Source: a virus. From it: a DNA stretch of 64,000 nucleotides. Both the position numbers and the translations under genes were made by a program. Where the stretch lies: positions 1-64,000 of IMG/VR virus record IMGVR_UViG_3300042863_001519; one strand, written 5' to 3'. Below the pieces are notes generated by a model. The model was given only the letters and a program-made list of their open reading frames with translations. It searched no databases and was not told the DNA's origin. Positions 46,187 to 54,053 of this stretch are shown piece after piece (the stretch's first letter is position 1; the number at the start of each line of letters is the position of its first letter).

Positions 46187-46363
46187 CTACTTCTGGTTTT
46201 TGTTTTTGTTTACGTAATTAATAATAGAATGGATAATCACTACTACTGCAGAAAAACCTGCAATAATCAGAACATAGGGATGTATGTGATTAAATACAAT
46301 CCCCGGCACTATACACATAGAGAGTATAGTAAACAACGCAAGGTAAAGTTTGAACTGTTTCAT
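46187..46363 (-). CDS. small membrane protein, 58 aa
   Basis: Two hydrophobic helices (about residues 4-24 and 31-48) and a basic tail (NKNKNQK). The ATG is at 46363 and the gene ends one base before the SPFH start, so translation is likely coupled. Role unknown, possibly a partner of the SPFH lipoprotein. Confidence 0.6.
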   Translation of the reverse strand: MKQFKLYLALFTILSMCIVPGIVFNHIHPYVLIIAGFSAVVVIIHSIINYVNKNKNQK

Positions 46364-46372
46364 TTGTTTGTT

Positions 46373-46624
46373 TTAGTTTATCCTTATGAGATGATCAACA
46401 TCTGATGCTTTAAAAAACCATCCACCAATCTTAAAACTAACCTGATAGATGACATTTGGTTGTTTGCTGGTATCTACTGCATAGTACCTGTGTTCTGACA
46501 TTACAAAAGTGCAATGAGGACACGCTTTACGTATCCCCATTGCTCTCTCATTATAATCAGCTTGCATACTTCTACAACTACTAATGCTCAATGCTAGTAG
46601 AGCTACTATGATTAACTTTTTCAT
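46373..46624 (-). CDS. small lipoprotein, 83 aa
   Basis: Signal peptide with lipobox LSISSC and lipidated Cys17. The mature part has a CPHC motif and an IYQVSFKIGGWFFK beta segment. Starts directly at the stop of the ParB-like gene. Part of an envelope gene cluster with the SPFH lipoprotein. Confidence 0.7.
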   Translation of the reverse strand: MKKLIIVALLALSISSCRSMQADYNERAMGIRKACPHCTFVMSEHRYYAVDTSKQPNVIYQVSFKIGGWFFKASDVDHLIRIN

Positions 46625-47370
46625 TACTTTCTGTATAATAAAGATGTTACGTCAATAATTGAACCTTTCCTAGCCTTGTAGTTGTATATCTCACCCAATA
46701 GTTCTATGTAGTGAGTGGCATTGGTACAATCTACCATCTTCTTTTGCTGATATCGTAACTTTTCTATAAAGGTGCTAAAGTTGAAACCAGGTATTGTTGA
46801 GATCTTTACAAAAGCAACAGCAAAGCTTCTCTTTTTATAACCGGCATACAACTCTTTTATAGTTAAAAGCATCTCAGCTACCTCTTCAGCTTTCTTCAGA
46901 TTCTTTACCTTAAAGCCACCTATCTTAAAATCATTAAGCATCTGGTTGTAAAAGGTTTCTGTATCACTAAGCAGCATAATATTGATTGCATGACCAAGTT
47001 TGTACTTCTTTTCAAACTCTTCATACATTTCATAGTCTTTGTTGCCAGTGGTACTGAAGCTATTTACAAACTCAGCAGTACTCCAACGAGAATCATGGTC
47101 ATTAATAGCCCTGACTGTCTCAATGCTGGCACCTTTTACTACATAGTAGTAGAATGGTCTATCTAACCTTTTAGAAGCCTCCAAGCGATGTTGTCCATCA
47201 ATGATCTCAAACTTCTCATTGCATTGTGCAGGTGCAACTGTTTCTGGAAAGTTTTTCATCTTATCCATTACTGAGAGTACACGTCTTTCATCAATAATTC
47301 TGTTACCACCAATGTATTTAAACATTGCATAGTTTTTAGTTGATGATATTTGATATTGTTTCTGTAGCAT
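46624..47370 (-). CDS. ParB/sulfiredoxin-fold protein
   Basis: 248 aa from the MLQKQYQ start at 47370 (A-rich upstream ending AATAAC). The ParB N-terminal nucleotide-binding motif FEIIDGQHRLEA is at residues 54-65, followed by VVKGASIETVRAINDHDSRW. No helix-turn-helix typical of chromosome ParB is obvious; such phage proteins may act as CTP- or ATP-binding regulators or nucleases. A parS-like palindrome exists at 59990, but direct linkage is not shown. Confidence 0.72.
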   Translation of the reverse strand: MLQKQYQISSTKNYAMFKYIGGNRIIDERRVLSVMDKMKNFPETVAPAQCNEKFEIIDGQHRLEASKRLDRPFYYYVVKGASIETVRAINDHDSRWSTAEFVNSFSTTGNKDYEMYEEFEKKYKLGHAINIMLLSDTETFYNQMLNDFKIGGFKVKNLKKAEEVAEMLLTIKELYAGYKKRSFAVAFVKISTIPGFNFSTFIEKLRYQQKKMVDCTNATHYIELLGEIYNYKARKGSIIDVTSLLYRK

Positions 47371-47398
47371 GTTATTGCTTTTTAGATGTGAATAAAAA

Positions 47399-49573
47399 TT
47401 AAAGAAATACTCCGTGTTGTTCTTCAAGAGAAGCTAACCATTTGTTAAACAGATGGTCTTGAAATGCTCTTGAGCAATCTTCATGTTTTGTAAGCAGGTG
47501 CTCATTTTCTTCTATCAAAGTAACAGCAATCTCTCTAATACCTTTTTCAAACTGCTTTGAGGAGATATAGATAGTATTGTTTTTTGCAAGACCTAGTACA
47601 GATACCTGGCTGAATGTTACTACTTCGATAGGATAACTTATCTCATACTTCATATCAGTGAGTGCTTCAACAGCTTTCTTCAGTTGATAATCCATTTTTG
47701 GAGTAGTCTTTACAGGAATGGTAAAAATATCATTATCTTTATCAACACCACATACTTCCACTTCTGGGAAATCTTCTTTGATCTTTCTTGCCAATGATTT
47801 TGAAACAATCAGATGCGGTTCTGTTAACCTGTCTACATAAAAACCACTAAGATCCTGATTGATAACTATCCTGTTACCAATTGCATCTCTCCATGCAGAG
47901 TTCAATTTACGATATGAATCATGAAACTCAAGAGTTGTCTCGATAAACATTGCATCTTTAAAGGCACACTGCATAATAGTTGATGCAACATCTTTAGTTG
48001 CATGTTCCATCAGAAAGTCTCTAATTATTCTTCTTGCACCATACATATTATCTATTACTCTACTCTCGTTAATAGTAAAGTCAGGAAGATCGTAATGATA
48101 CAATGCTTCGCCTGCATCATAACATCTGATACCTCTACGATACAATATTCTCTGGTGCTTCTTACAGATATTCGGAAATACTTTCCCTACAGGTAGATCA
48201 ATTATTGCATCTGTTCTATCAAATGAGAAGTAGGTATCCCAGTTGTTGATTACTTCTTTTATCTGAGCTACATGCTCGATATAGAAACGTGTGTAACCTT
48301 CTTTACCGGTTACTATTTCTGTACTGGGTATTACGTTATTCTCACCCTCGTCAATAGCATTAGATACAAACTCACGCACTGCCATCCAAGTATCCCACTG
48401 TGGTCCCATATCAGTAGTAAGAGATGTTTCCCTACCATCTATCAATATCTTCTCAAAGCTCTTATCTCTAAAAGCTACAGGTTCTGTTGATAGTACTAAC
48501 TCCTTCTCACCAGAGAAGATACGTAATCCTATCTTAGCTTTGAGTAAAAGAGCTATTGCATACTTGTTACCTGAGCCATCAGGTATGTTAACTTATAGTT
48601 TCCTATAAGATCGGACTATATCATCACCCTTCTCATTAAGAGTTAGGGGCCGGGCACTTATACTGGTAATTAAGAACACTATAGTTCTCCAGTAGTCTCT
48701 GAACCTTTATAGAGTGTACTCTATACTTGGATGCTGATTGGCATATCATTTCTGACTTAGCTTTCCAGCAGTTCACCTCGGTTTTTATTTTCATCCATCT
48801 CTGGAAGGGGTTTCATGGCTCTTTTGTAATTTCTAAGTTCTAAAATAGACATAGGTTTGAGATACTCTTTTTCAAAGTTGCAACTAGCAAAATCTTTAAA
48901 ATAATATCTGTTTGCAGAATCATAAAATATAGCAGCATAAAAAGAATCTTTAAATCTTCCAATTTTTGTTGGACCAGCTCCTTTTTTTATAGTAATTGAA
49001 GAGGAATAATAATGATAAATTTTTCTACCGTTATTATCAGATGTAAGTTGTACACCTCTATATCCGGTTTTATTATCTACCCTTAATAACTTCTTTTTAC
49101 TATTGTTTTCATTAGTACATACTCTAAGATTAACAATTCTATTGTCATCTTTTATGTTGTTAATATGATCAATTTGCATATTATCAGGAATTAATGTACC
49201 TGTATGCAAAAACCAACATAATCTGTGGTATGTGCTTCTATATTCTATATTATCTACTGTAATGTAGATACATTCTCTATAACCTTTTATTGTCTTTCTT
49301 GTGTAAAGTCTATTTTTACGAATGTTGTTTATCTCACCAGTATTGAGATCATAACTAAACATACGCTTGAACACATCTTTTACTCTTTCAGAACTTGCTT
49401 CATTAAATGTTTTTCGGACTCTTTTCATGAAGCAAATATACAAAATTTTATTCTTAAAACCCAATCATTGTAGTACTATCTCTCTTGGTAGAACCACCCA
49501 TCAGTGTGAGTGCATTTACATCAATTTGTCCTTTGTTCTCGATAAGGAGAAACTGCTTGTTTGTGTTTTCCAT
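47399..49573 (-). CDS. GHKL ATPase-like protein, gene interrupted by a group I intron
   Basis: Exon 1 is 49573-49456 (39 codons plus one base) and exon 2 is 48579-47399; joined they give 1299 bases, 432 aa, in frame. The joined junction reads MIGFYGSGNKYAIA. The protein begins MENTNKQFLLIENKG and has a GHKL N-box: REFVSNAIDEG (E109, N113, D116). It resembles an uncharacterised phage family with this IENKG...LMGxSTKR...GSGxKYA layout. The exact in-frame join is strong support for the intron. Confidence 0.8.
48757..49428 (-). CDS. intron-encoded HNH homing endonuclease
   Basis: 223 aa from the ATG at 49428. HNH core: YRSTYHRLCWFLHTG, then DHINNIKDDNRIVNLRVCTNENN, followed by the AP2-like DNA-binding segment (KTGYRGVQL and the RFKDSFYAAIFYDSANRYYF region). 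It would cut intron-less copies of the GHKL gene and drive homing of the intron. Its stop lies in the intron catalytic core. A TATATTTG element is exactly four bases before the ATG. Confidence 0.92.
   Translation of the reverse strand: MKRVRKTFNEASSERVKDVFKRMFSYDLNTGEINNIRKNRLYTRKTIKGYRECIYITVDNIEYRSTYHRLCWFLHTGTLIPDNMQIDHINNIKDDNRIVNLRVCTNENNSKKKLLRVDNKTGYRGVQLTSDNNGRKIYHYYSSSITIKKGAGPTKIGRFKDSFYAAIFYDSANRYYFKDFASCNFEKEYLKPMSILELRNYKRAMKPLPEMDENKNRGELLES
49433..49440 (-). promoter_or_regulatory. -7 promoter element of intron HNH gene (TATATTTG)
   Basis: Exact TAnnTTTG on the minus strand inside the intron, four bases from the ATG at 49428. Confidence 0.55.
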
Positions 49574-49603
49574 TTTTTTTGTGTGTTTAAAAGTTAAAAA
49601 TGA

Positions 49604-49669
49604 TTAATTTACCCAACTCCATGTTGGTACATCCATTTGAATTGCAAGTAACTCTACGTATTCTTTCAT
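49604..49669 (-). CDS. possible very small protein, 21 aa
   Basis: Frame MKEYVELLAIQMDVPTWSWV lies in the gap before the GHKL exon 1 and is preceded by an A-rich stretch. Composition looks protein-like, but the length gives little proof. Confidence 0.25.
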   Translation of the reverse strand: MKEYVELLAIQMDVPTWSWVN

Positions 49670-49708
49670 GTTTTTGTATTTACCTGTTAAAAAATTAATT
49701 ATTTGTGC

Positions 49709-50029
49709 TTATTTAGCACATTTTTCAAAGTGGAAAATTACCTCATTACTTACATCTGCTACCATACCGTAATCCTTACATAAACTGTATTTACTGTTAA
49801 GATATTGTAGCTGTTTATGTACCACTGCTATGTGTAGCCTAAACTGCTCAATACTCTTACTCCCCTTACGCCTCTTACACCTCATGCAGCTAGGGTATAA
49901 CTGGTTATTAGTGCTGTCTAGTTTTAATGTGCTAATGGTTAACGCATTACCGCAGTACGCACATTTACAGCCATACTTATTTAGCACTTGTAGCCGTTCC
50001 GATTGTGGTATTCTGATTTGTGTTGTCAT
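49709..50029 (-). CDS. HNH-type zinc protein, 106 aa
   Basis: N-terminal CAYCGNALTISTLKLDSTNN followed by YPSCMRCKRRKGSKS: a Cys4 zinc site with the HNH nuclease layout and a basic patch. No promoter of its own; lies in an operon. Could be a phage nuclease used in packaging or DNA degradation. The end (VIFHFEKCAK) is unrecognised. Confidence 0.65.
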   Translation of the reverse strand: MTTQIRIPQSERLQVLNKYGCKCAYCGNALTISTLKLDSTNNQLYPSCMRCKRRKGSKSIEQFRLHIAVVHKQLQYLNSKYSLCKDYGMVADVSNEVIFHFEKCAK

Positions 50030-50289
50030 ATGCCGTTTATATTGTCCAAAATACTACCTATATAATGAGACCACAGCCCTTCTTTTTCTAGATACTTCTG
50101 CATATTATCTATTACACTTTTCATTTCAGGAGCTGCTGCACAGAGTTTGGCGTTTTCTTCTGCTTCATCCTCTCCTACATCTGTTGGAGATAATATATTG
50201 TCACCACTTCGGTCTAATATTTTCCAATTTTTCTCGTTTAAGTGCTCTAATACTGTTCTTACAGCATACCATTTCTTACTCTGTTCCAT
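50026..50289 (-). CDS. hypothetical protein, 87 aa
   Basis: WYAVRTVLEHLNEKNWKILDRSGDNIL start and an AKLCAAAPEMKSVIDNMQKYL helix. The start and stop overlap neighbours. Function unknown. Confidence 0.5.
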   Translation of the reverse strand: MEQSKKWYAVRTVLEHLNEKNWKILDRSGDNILSPTDVGEDEAEENAKLCAAAPEMKSVIDNMQKYLEKEGLWSHYIGSILDNINGI

Positions 50290-50464
50290 TTTCTATTATA
50301 CGGTTTTCGTTAACCTCTGTTATGCTCTGATTGTCTTCAGAGAATGTAAACATGCTTCTTATTACATCCCACCCTTTACCTGTCCATAGAGCTACTTCTC
50401 TTTTTTTAGGATGTCCCACTGCATCTACTGTTACCCAGTAATAGCCTTTCTTTCTTCTTTTCAT
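50276..50464 (-). CDS. hypothetical protein, 62 aa
   Basis: Basic N-terminus MKRRKKGYYWVTVDAVGHPKKREVALW, then an acidic end. Pattern resembles a short phage domain (YWVxV....EVAxW) of unknown function. Confidence 0.5.
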   Translation of the reverse strand: MKRRKKGYYWVTVDAVGHPKKREVALWTGKGWDVIRSMFTFSEDNQSITEVNENRIIENGTE

Positions 50465-50467
50465 TTT

Positions 50468-50659
50468 CTACAGTTTTTCTAGATGATTAATACTCACACA
50501 GCCTGATATACCTTCTACATTACACACTGGGTGTCCTGCTCCTACATGCCATACAGCTGATGTTATAGTTGTGTCTGTTGGGTTGTATCGTTCTCCTGTT
50601 GATGTTATTACAGACCAGTATCTTACTGGTGTACCTGGTATTATTTCTTGTTCTTTCAT
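50468..50659 (-). CDS. hypothetical protein, 63 aa
   Basis: Begins MKEQEIIPGTPVRYWSVI and has a VWHVGAGHPVCNVEGISGCVSI centre. Beta-rich and compact. Not recognised. Confidence 0.5.
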   Translation of the reverse strand: MKEQEIIPGTPVRYWSVITSTGERYNPTDTTITSAVWHVGAGHPVCNVEGISGCVSINHLEKL

Positions 50660-50668
50660 TTGGTTTTA

Positions 50669-50890
50669 TTAATTGTGAAAATCATCTTCTACTTCCCAGT
50701 ATCCTTGTTTAGTTACAGAAGAAGTTTCTTCTTGTTTTTCCTCATCTTGTATGAGTTTGTTAAAAGCTTTTTTCAATATGTCATGATCAACTTTTAGTTT
50801 AAAAAGTCTTTCTTCACATTCTACTTTGGCTGAATATCTACCAATAAGGTATGCACCTAGTGTAAAGATGCATATAAGAAACAGTTGCAT
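50669..50890 (-). CDS. small membrane-anchored protein, 73 aa
   Basis: N-terminal transmembrane helix (LFLICIFTLGAYLIGRY), then a charged coiled-coil region and an acidic tail. Type I or signal-anchored topology. Function unknown. Confidence 0.55.
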   Translation of the reverse strand: MQLFLICIFTLGAYLIGRYSAKVECEERLFKLKVDHDILKKAFNKLIQDEEKQEETSSVTKQGYWEVEDDFHN

Positions 50891-50929
50891 TTTGTATAAA
50901 TTTTGAGGTTAACGTATGTACAAACTTAA

Positions 50930-50961
50930 AATAAAAAAGCCAGGAGTAGAAACTCCTAGCC
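50930..50961 (-). terminator. rho-independent terminator
   Basis: Minus-strand hairpin with arms around GGCTAGGAGT and ACTCCTGGC followed by six T, after the stop of the gene at 50983. Confidence 0.75.
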
Positions 50962-50982
50962 ATTTTTCACACACACAAATTA

Positions 50983-51228
50983 TCATCTTGGGTTCTCATC
51001 TAAATCTATTGCAGCATCTTCTTCTTTACCAAAGTAAGCTTCACTTTCTTCTCTAGTAATACCATTGATCAAAAACTCTCGATCATCTGCACAAAGATGA
51101 GGTACAATCTTTTGTATAGGTGTACCTGTTTCTCTTCTGTTTTGTACCTGAGCAAACTGCTCTTCTGTAATATCTATCTCCTGGGTATATCTCTTGCCGG
51201 AGAGGATTGATCTTTTAGTTATCTGCAT
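50983..51228 (-). CDS. hypothetical protein, 81 aa
   Basis: Contains YTQEIDITEEQFAQVQNRRETGTPIQKIVP and a CADDREFLINGITREE segment, then an acidic C-terminus. Similar short proteins occur in gut phages; function unknown. Confidence 0.5.
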   Translation of the reverse strand: MQITKRSILSGKRYTQEIDITEEQFAQVQNRRETGTPIQKIVPHLCADDREFLINGITREESEAYFGKEEDAAIDLDENPR

Positions 51229-52066
51229 TGCTTTTGCTTTTTTGCCAGAGTTCGTATAGTTGTTGTGATGTTTTATTTTTATATTCCTTACCCGGAGCTA
51301 CTTCAGTTCTGTTATACCATGATTTATCTTTTTCTGAAAAACTCCAAAAATTTTGTATAACCCATGTTGCAAACTCAATAGCATTATTAGCTTCTTGTTG
51401 TTCTTGCCATGTTGCTCCGGCTTTGAAATGGAATCTACCATATAGACTACCAGGAGCAGATAAGTTAGCAGCATCTTCAAGTTCTTTATCTTCAGAAGCG
51501 TTTCTTGTTTTCTCAATATACTCTTCAGGATTGTTGAGGAACTTTTCATAGCCTTTATCTGATTCAGATTGCTCTACTATAACAACTTTATTAGCTACTG
51601 TGAGTTTGAGATATTTTGTCATTATACCCAAAGCTCTATGTTCTACAAGTATATCTTCACCAACTATTTCTAACCTCACCATATCTATCTTCCCATCAAC
51701 ATCTACATACTGCTTTAAGAATGATTCTGGTATAGCAGGTAAACCTAATGAAGGGTCTGTTGATGCTACTATTTTTTCTGCTTTAGGGTGTTGATTTATT
51801 AAAGTCAGTATATGTGCCCATTTTGTTGTATCTATTTTATCATCGGTAGTGTTATAATACCAATCACCTCCTTTTATCTCTTCATCAGAAGTAAAGTAGA
51901 TATCAAATGGTTGTAATATTATACCATGACTTTTGTTAGTAATAAATGCATTTCTGTTTGGTGCTATGTTCCATTCTTTAATATTGTCTATACCAGTAAG
52001 ATGGCACATATTAGATTTTTCTGTTGGTAGCATTACTACCTGACAATTAATTGTTTCTTTATTCAT
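51215..52066 (-). CDS. paralogous phage protein A, 283 aa
   Basis: Shares with the gene at 52059 a common order: a beta start (CQVVMLPTEKS / VQIVTIPLNKE), a central IxSDEEIxxGD block, and an AxTDPSLGLPAIPESFLKQYVD versus ASYPQLPGTLPISKETVQAWID block. The two are adjacent duplicates that have diverged. C-terminal helix with KSWYNRTEV. Function unknown. Confidence 0.55.
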   Translation of the reverse strand: MNKETINCQVVMLPTEKSNMCHLTGIDNIKEWNIAPNRNAFITNKSHGIILQPFDIYFTSDEEIKGGDWYYNTTDDKIDTTKWAHILTLINQHPKAEKIVASTDPSLGLPAIPESFLKQYVDVDGKIDMVRLEIVGEDILVEHRALGIMTKYLKLTVANKVVIVEQSESDKGYEKFLNNPEEYIEKTRNASEDKELEDAANLSAPGSLYGRFHFKAGATWQEQQEANNAIEFATWVIQNFWSFSEKDKSWYNRTEVAPGKEYKNKTSQQLYELWQKSKSNADN

Positions 52067-52880
52067 GTCCTAGATCTTTTAGTGCTTGTTTGTAACCTGC
52101 TTCATAATCTCTTAAACAATTTTCCCACAATTGATGCTCACTTAAAATATTATCCTTACACTTATCGTCAGAGTTATAAAGATTATTTGAATGCTCTAAG
52201 GATTTTTTAAGAATCTCTTCATCAGTAGGAACAGATGGTTTAGATTGTTTTTCACGAATATCATGAGAAAGTTCTTGTAAAAAAGAGTCTTTGAGTTCAG
52301 GCGTTTCTGCATATCGCAATTTTTTGAGAATCTCTTTTTCACTACAAACTTTCTTACCAAACTCTAATAGTAGATTACCTTGAGGGTCGAGTTTTGTTGG
52401 GTCACCATACTTTACTTTACCTTTTACAACAGAACAATAAATAGTATCACCTATTTCAACACTCCCCTCTCCAGGTGTACCAGCATCTATCCAAGCCTGT
52501 ACTGTTTCTTTAGATATTGGTAGAGTACCTGGAAGTTGTGGGTATGAAGCGATTATTTTTTTGCACCAACCTAAACCTGTTTTATAATCTTCAAATTCTA
52601 TCCAACCATTTGTTTTATCTACCGATAAACATTTTCCTATGAGGTGTTTATATGGAGGTTGTCCAGCATCACAATAATCATGACATATATCACCTTCCTG
52701 TATCTCATCATCACTAAGAACCAGTAGTTGTTGTGCTCTTCCATTTTCCCCATCGGGATTATCGTTAGCTGCTATTAAATATTTCTTATCAATAGATGTG
52801 AGAGTATGAGAGCAAATATCACCTTTACCCCAACCTTCTTTATTCAAAGGTATAGTTACTATCTGTACTGTCTTTTTCAT
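52059..52880 (-). CDS. paralogous phage protein B, 273 aa
   Basis: See the neighbour at 51215 for the shared blocks. This copy has an extra ICHDYCDAGQPPYKH region with two Cys and a helical, charged C-terminus ending GYKQALKDLGHE. Function unknown. Confidence 0.55.
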   Translation of the reverse strand: MKKTVQIVTIPLNKEGWGKGDICSHTLTSIDKKYLIAANDNPDGENGRAQQLLVLSDDEIQEGDICHDYCDAGQPPYKHLIGKCLSVDKTNGWIEFEDYKTGLGWCKKIIASYPQLPGTLPISKETVQAWIDAGTPGEGSVEIGDTIYCSVVKGKVKYGDPTKLDPQGNLLLEFGKKVCSEKEILKKLRYAETPELKDSFLQELSHDIREKQSKPSVPTDEEILKKSLEHSNNLYNSDDKCKDNILSEHQLWENCLRDYEAGYKQALKDLGHE

Positions 52881-52891
52881 GTTTATTGTTT

Positions 52892-53275
52892 TTATATAAG
52901 TGTTATTGCTTTTTCAATTACTGCTTGTCTTGCTTCATGATAAGATTCTGCCGCACCTCCAACATTTATGTAACAATCAACAAAATACCAACGATATAAT
53001 AACATAGTTGTAACACCCCTGCTAGTAGCAAAATCAACTAAATCTTTATCGTTCCTAGCTATGACAATGTGAATATTACGTTTCTCTCTAAACCAATCAA
53101 TGACTTGTTGCCAGAGTGGAGCTGCAATACATTCGCCTATACTCCTGAAGTTTTTAAAATCTGTATCGATTGGTTGTATTTCTTTTTCCCCGTCAAAATA
53201 AGCAAAACACTGTTTATCGAATCCTTTTTCCCTTAAATTAAGTGCTATCTCGTATGGTACAAATTCTTCTTCCAT
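52892..53275 (-). CDS. hypothetical protein, 127 aa
   Basis: Alpha/beta protein with LREKGFDKQCFAYFDGEKEIQP, IVIARNDKDLVDFATSRGV and an AESYHEARQAVIEKAI end. The first segment occurs in gut-phage proteins of unknown function. Confidence 0.55.
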   Translation of the reverse strand: MEEEFVPYEIALNLREKGFDKQCFAYFDGEKEIQPIDTDFKNFRSIGECIAAPLWQQVIDWFREKRNIHIVIARNDKDLVDFATSRGVTTMLLYRWYFVDCYINVGGAAESYHEARQAVIEKAITLI

Positions 53276-53304
53276 GTTTGTATGTGTTTTTAAAAAGTTT
53301 CAGA

Positions 53305-53352
53305 AATAATAAAAATAAAAAAGAGAGTAGTGATCGAACAACACTACTCTCT
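53305..53352 (-). terminator. rho-independent terminator after the HNH segment
   Basis: Perfect 11-bp inverted repeat (arms 53342-53352 and 53322-53332, AGAGAGTAGTG) with a 9-base loop TTGTTCGAT, followed in the minus direction by a T-rich run. Confidence 0.8.
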
Positions 53353-53420
53353 TAGTTTGTTGGCATACGTTTGTCTGGTGACAACACTCATGTATACCTG
53401 TATAGCCATGGCAGCTATTG

Positions 53421-53440
53421 TGGACCTGCTCGGAGTCGAA
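53421..53440 (-). other. tRNA/tmRNA-like 3'-end fragment
   Basis: On the minus strand: T-loop TTCGACT, a T-stem 3' strand CCGAG, an acceptor-like CAGGTCC and A. The matching 5' half is not adjacent. It lies one base after the HNH stop codon. Shares GGTCCAC with the end of the tmRNA at 54054. Confidence 0.4.
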
Positions 53441-53441
53441 C

Positions 53442-53981
53442 TTACACTGATTGATATGTTCTACCAGCACTAATATCCCTTATTACAGTCTCTTTTATTT
53501 TAAACTGTATAGCGATGTCTTTTACTTTCTTTTCTTTAGTTGCTAATAGTCTTTTTATTTCTATAGCATTTTCTCTAGACAGCTTTCTATTGCATATAGA
53601 TTGAAACTCTATTACTTTAGGCACATGATCAAACTTAGAGTAATGACCATGTACATATCTGCCATTTTGTTTTCCTTTAGCTTGTCTGAACTTGTTTACT
53701 TTATCTTGACAGTTGTCATTGTGTGTACCTACAGACAGATGAAAAGGATTTACACATGCTGGTACATCACAAGAATGCATGATTACTTTTCCTTCTGGTA
53801 TAGTTCTGTTATAGTAATACATATAAGCAACCCTATGTGCTCTATGATGTAGTTTACATCCATCTACAACTTCTTGAATAATACCATAGCCATCTCTACC
53901 TAGTCTTTTGTATAGTATACATTCGTTCTTATCTATATTCTGCAGATAAGGCTTTATTCTATTCATTACGCTTGTTGTCAT
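53442..53981 (-). CDS. HNH homing endonuclease next to the tmRNA
   Basis: 179 aa. HNH_3-type core: HRVAYMYYYNRTIPEGKVIMHSC, then CVNPFHLSVGTHNDNCQDKV, followed by a helix-turn-helix-like end (EIKRLLATKEKKVKDIAIQFK). A TATCTTTG element lies 16 bases before the ATG. The gene sits between the 3' end of the tmRNA and a second tRNA/tmRNA-like 3' end (53421-53440), so it is probably a mobile insertion that targeted this RNA gene. Confidence 0.88.
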   Translation of the reverse strand: MTTSVMNRIKPYLQNIDKNECILYKRLGRDGYGIIQEVVDGCKLHHRAHRVAYMYYYNRTIPEGKVIMHSCDVPACVNPFHLSVGTHNDNCQDKVNKFRQAKGKQNGRYVHGHYSKFDHVPKVIEFQSICNRKLSRENAIEIKRLLATKEKKVKDIAIQFKIKETVIRDISAGRTYQSV

Positions 53982-54004
53982 ATCTCTATATTTTCAACAA
54001 AGAT

Positions 54005-54049
54005 AATAAAAAAGTGGAACTAATCTACATTAATAGTTCCACTTTTTTT
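54005..54049 (-). terminator. bidirectional terminator after the tmRNA
   Basis: Hairpin AGTGGAACTA/TAGTTCCACT (54013-54022 and 54034-54043) with an A-run on one side and a T-run on the other; it ends the tmRNA transcript on the minus strand and separates it from the HNH promoter. Confidence 0.8.
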
Positions 54050-54053
54050 GTAG

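Larger units (their letters stand above)
48580..49455 (-). other. group I intron (876 nt)
   Basis: The 5' splice site follows a U (exon ends GGGTTTT) and the 3' end is a G (48580). Catalytic core: R element GTTCAGAGACTAC at 48692-48704 and S element GATATAGTCC at 48613-48622, which pair as P7. A Q-like element AATCAGCATCCAAG lies between the ORF and R. P9 is a perfect 7-bp hairpin CTTATAG/CTATAAG with a GAAA tetraloop at 48592-48609. The endonuclease ORF occupies the 5' two-thirds. Confidence 0.85.

Noticed and set aside
53421-53500. Complete tRNA gene at the HNH end
   Set aside because: Only the T-loop side and acceptor-like end are present; no D-arm, anticodon arm or 5' acceptor half could be found nearby.
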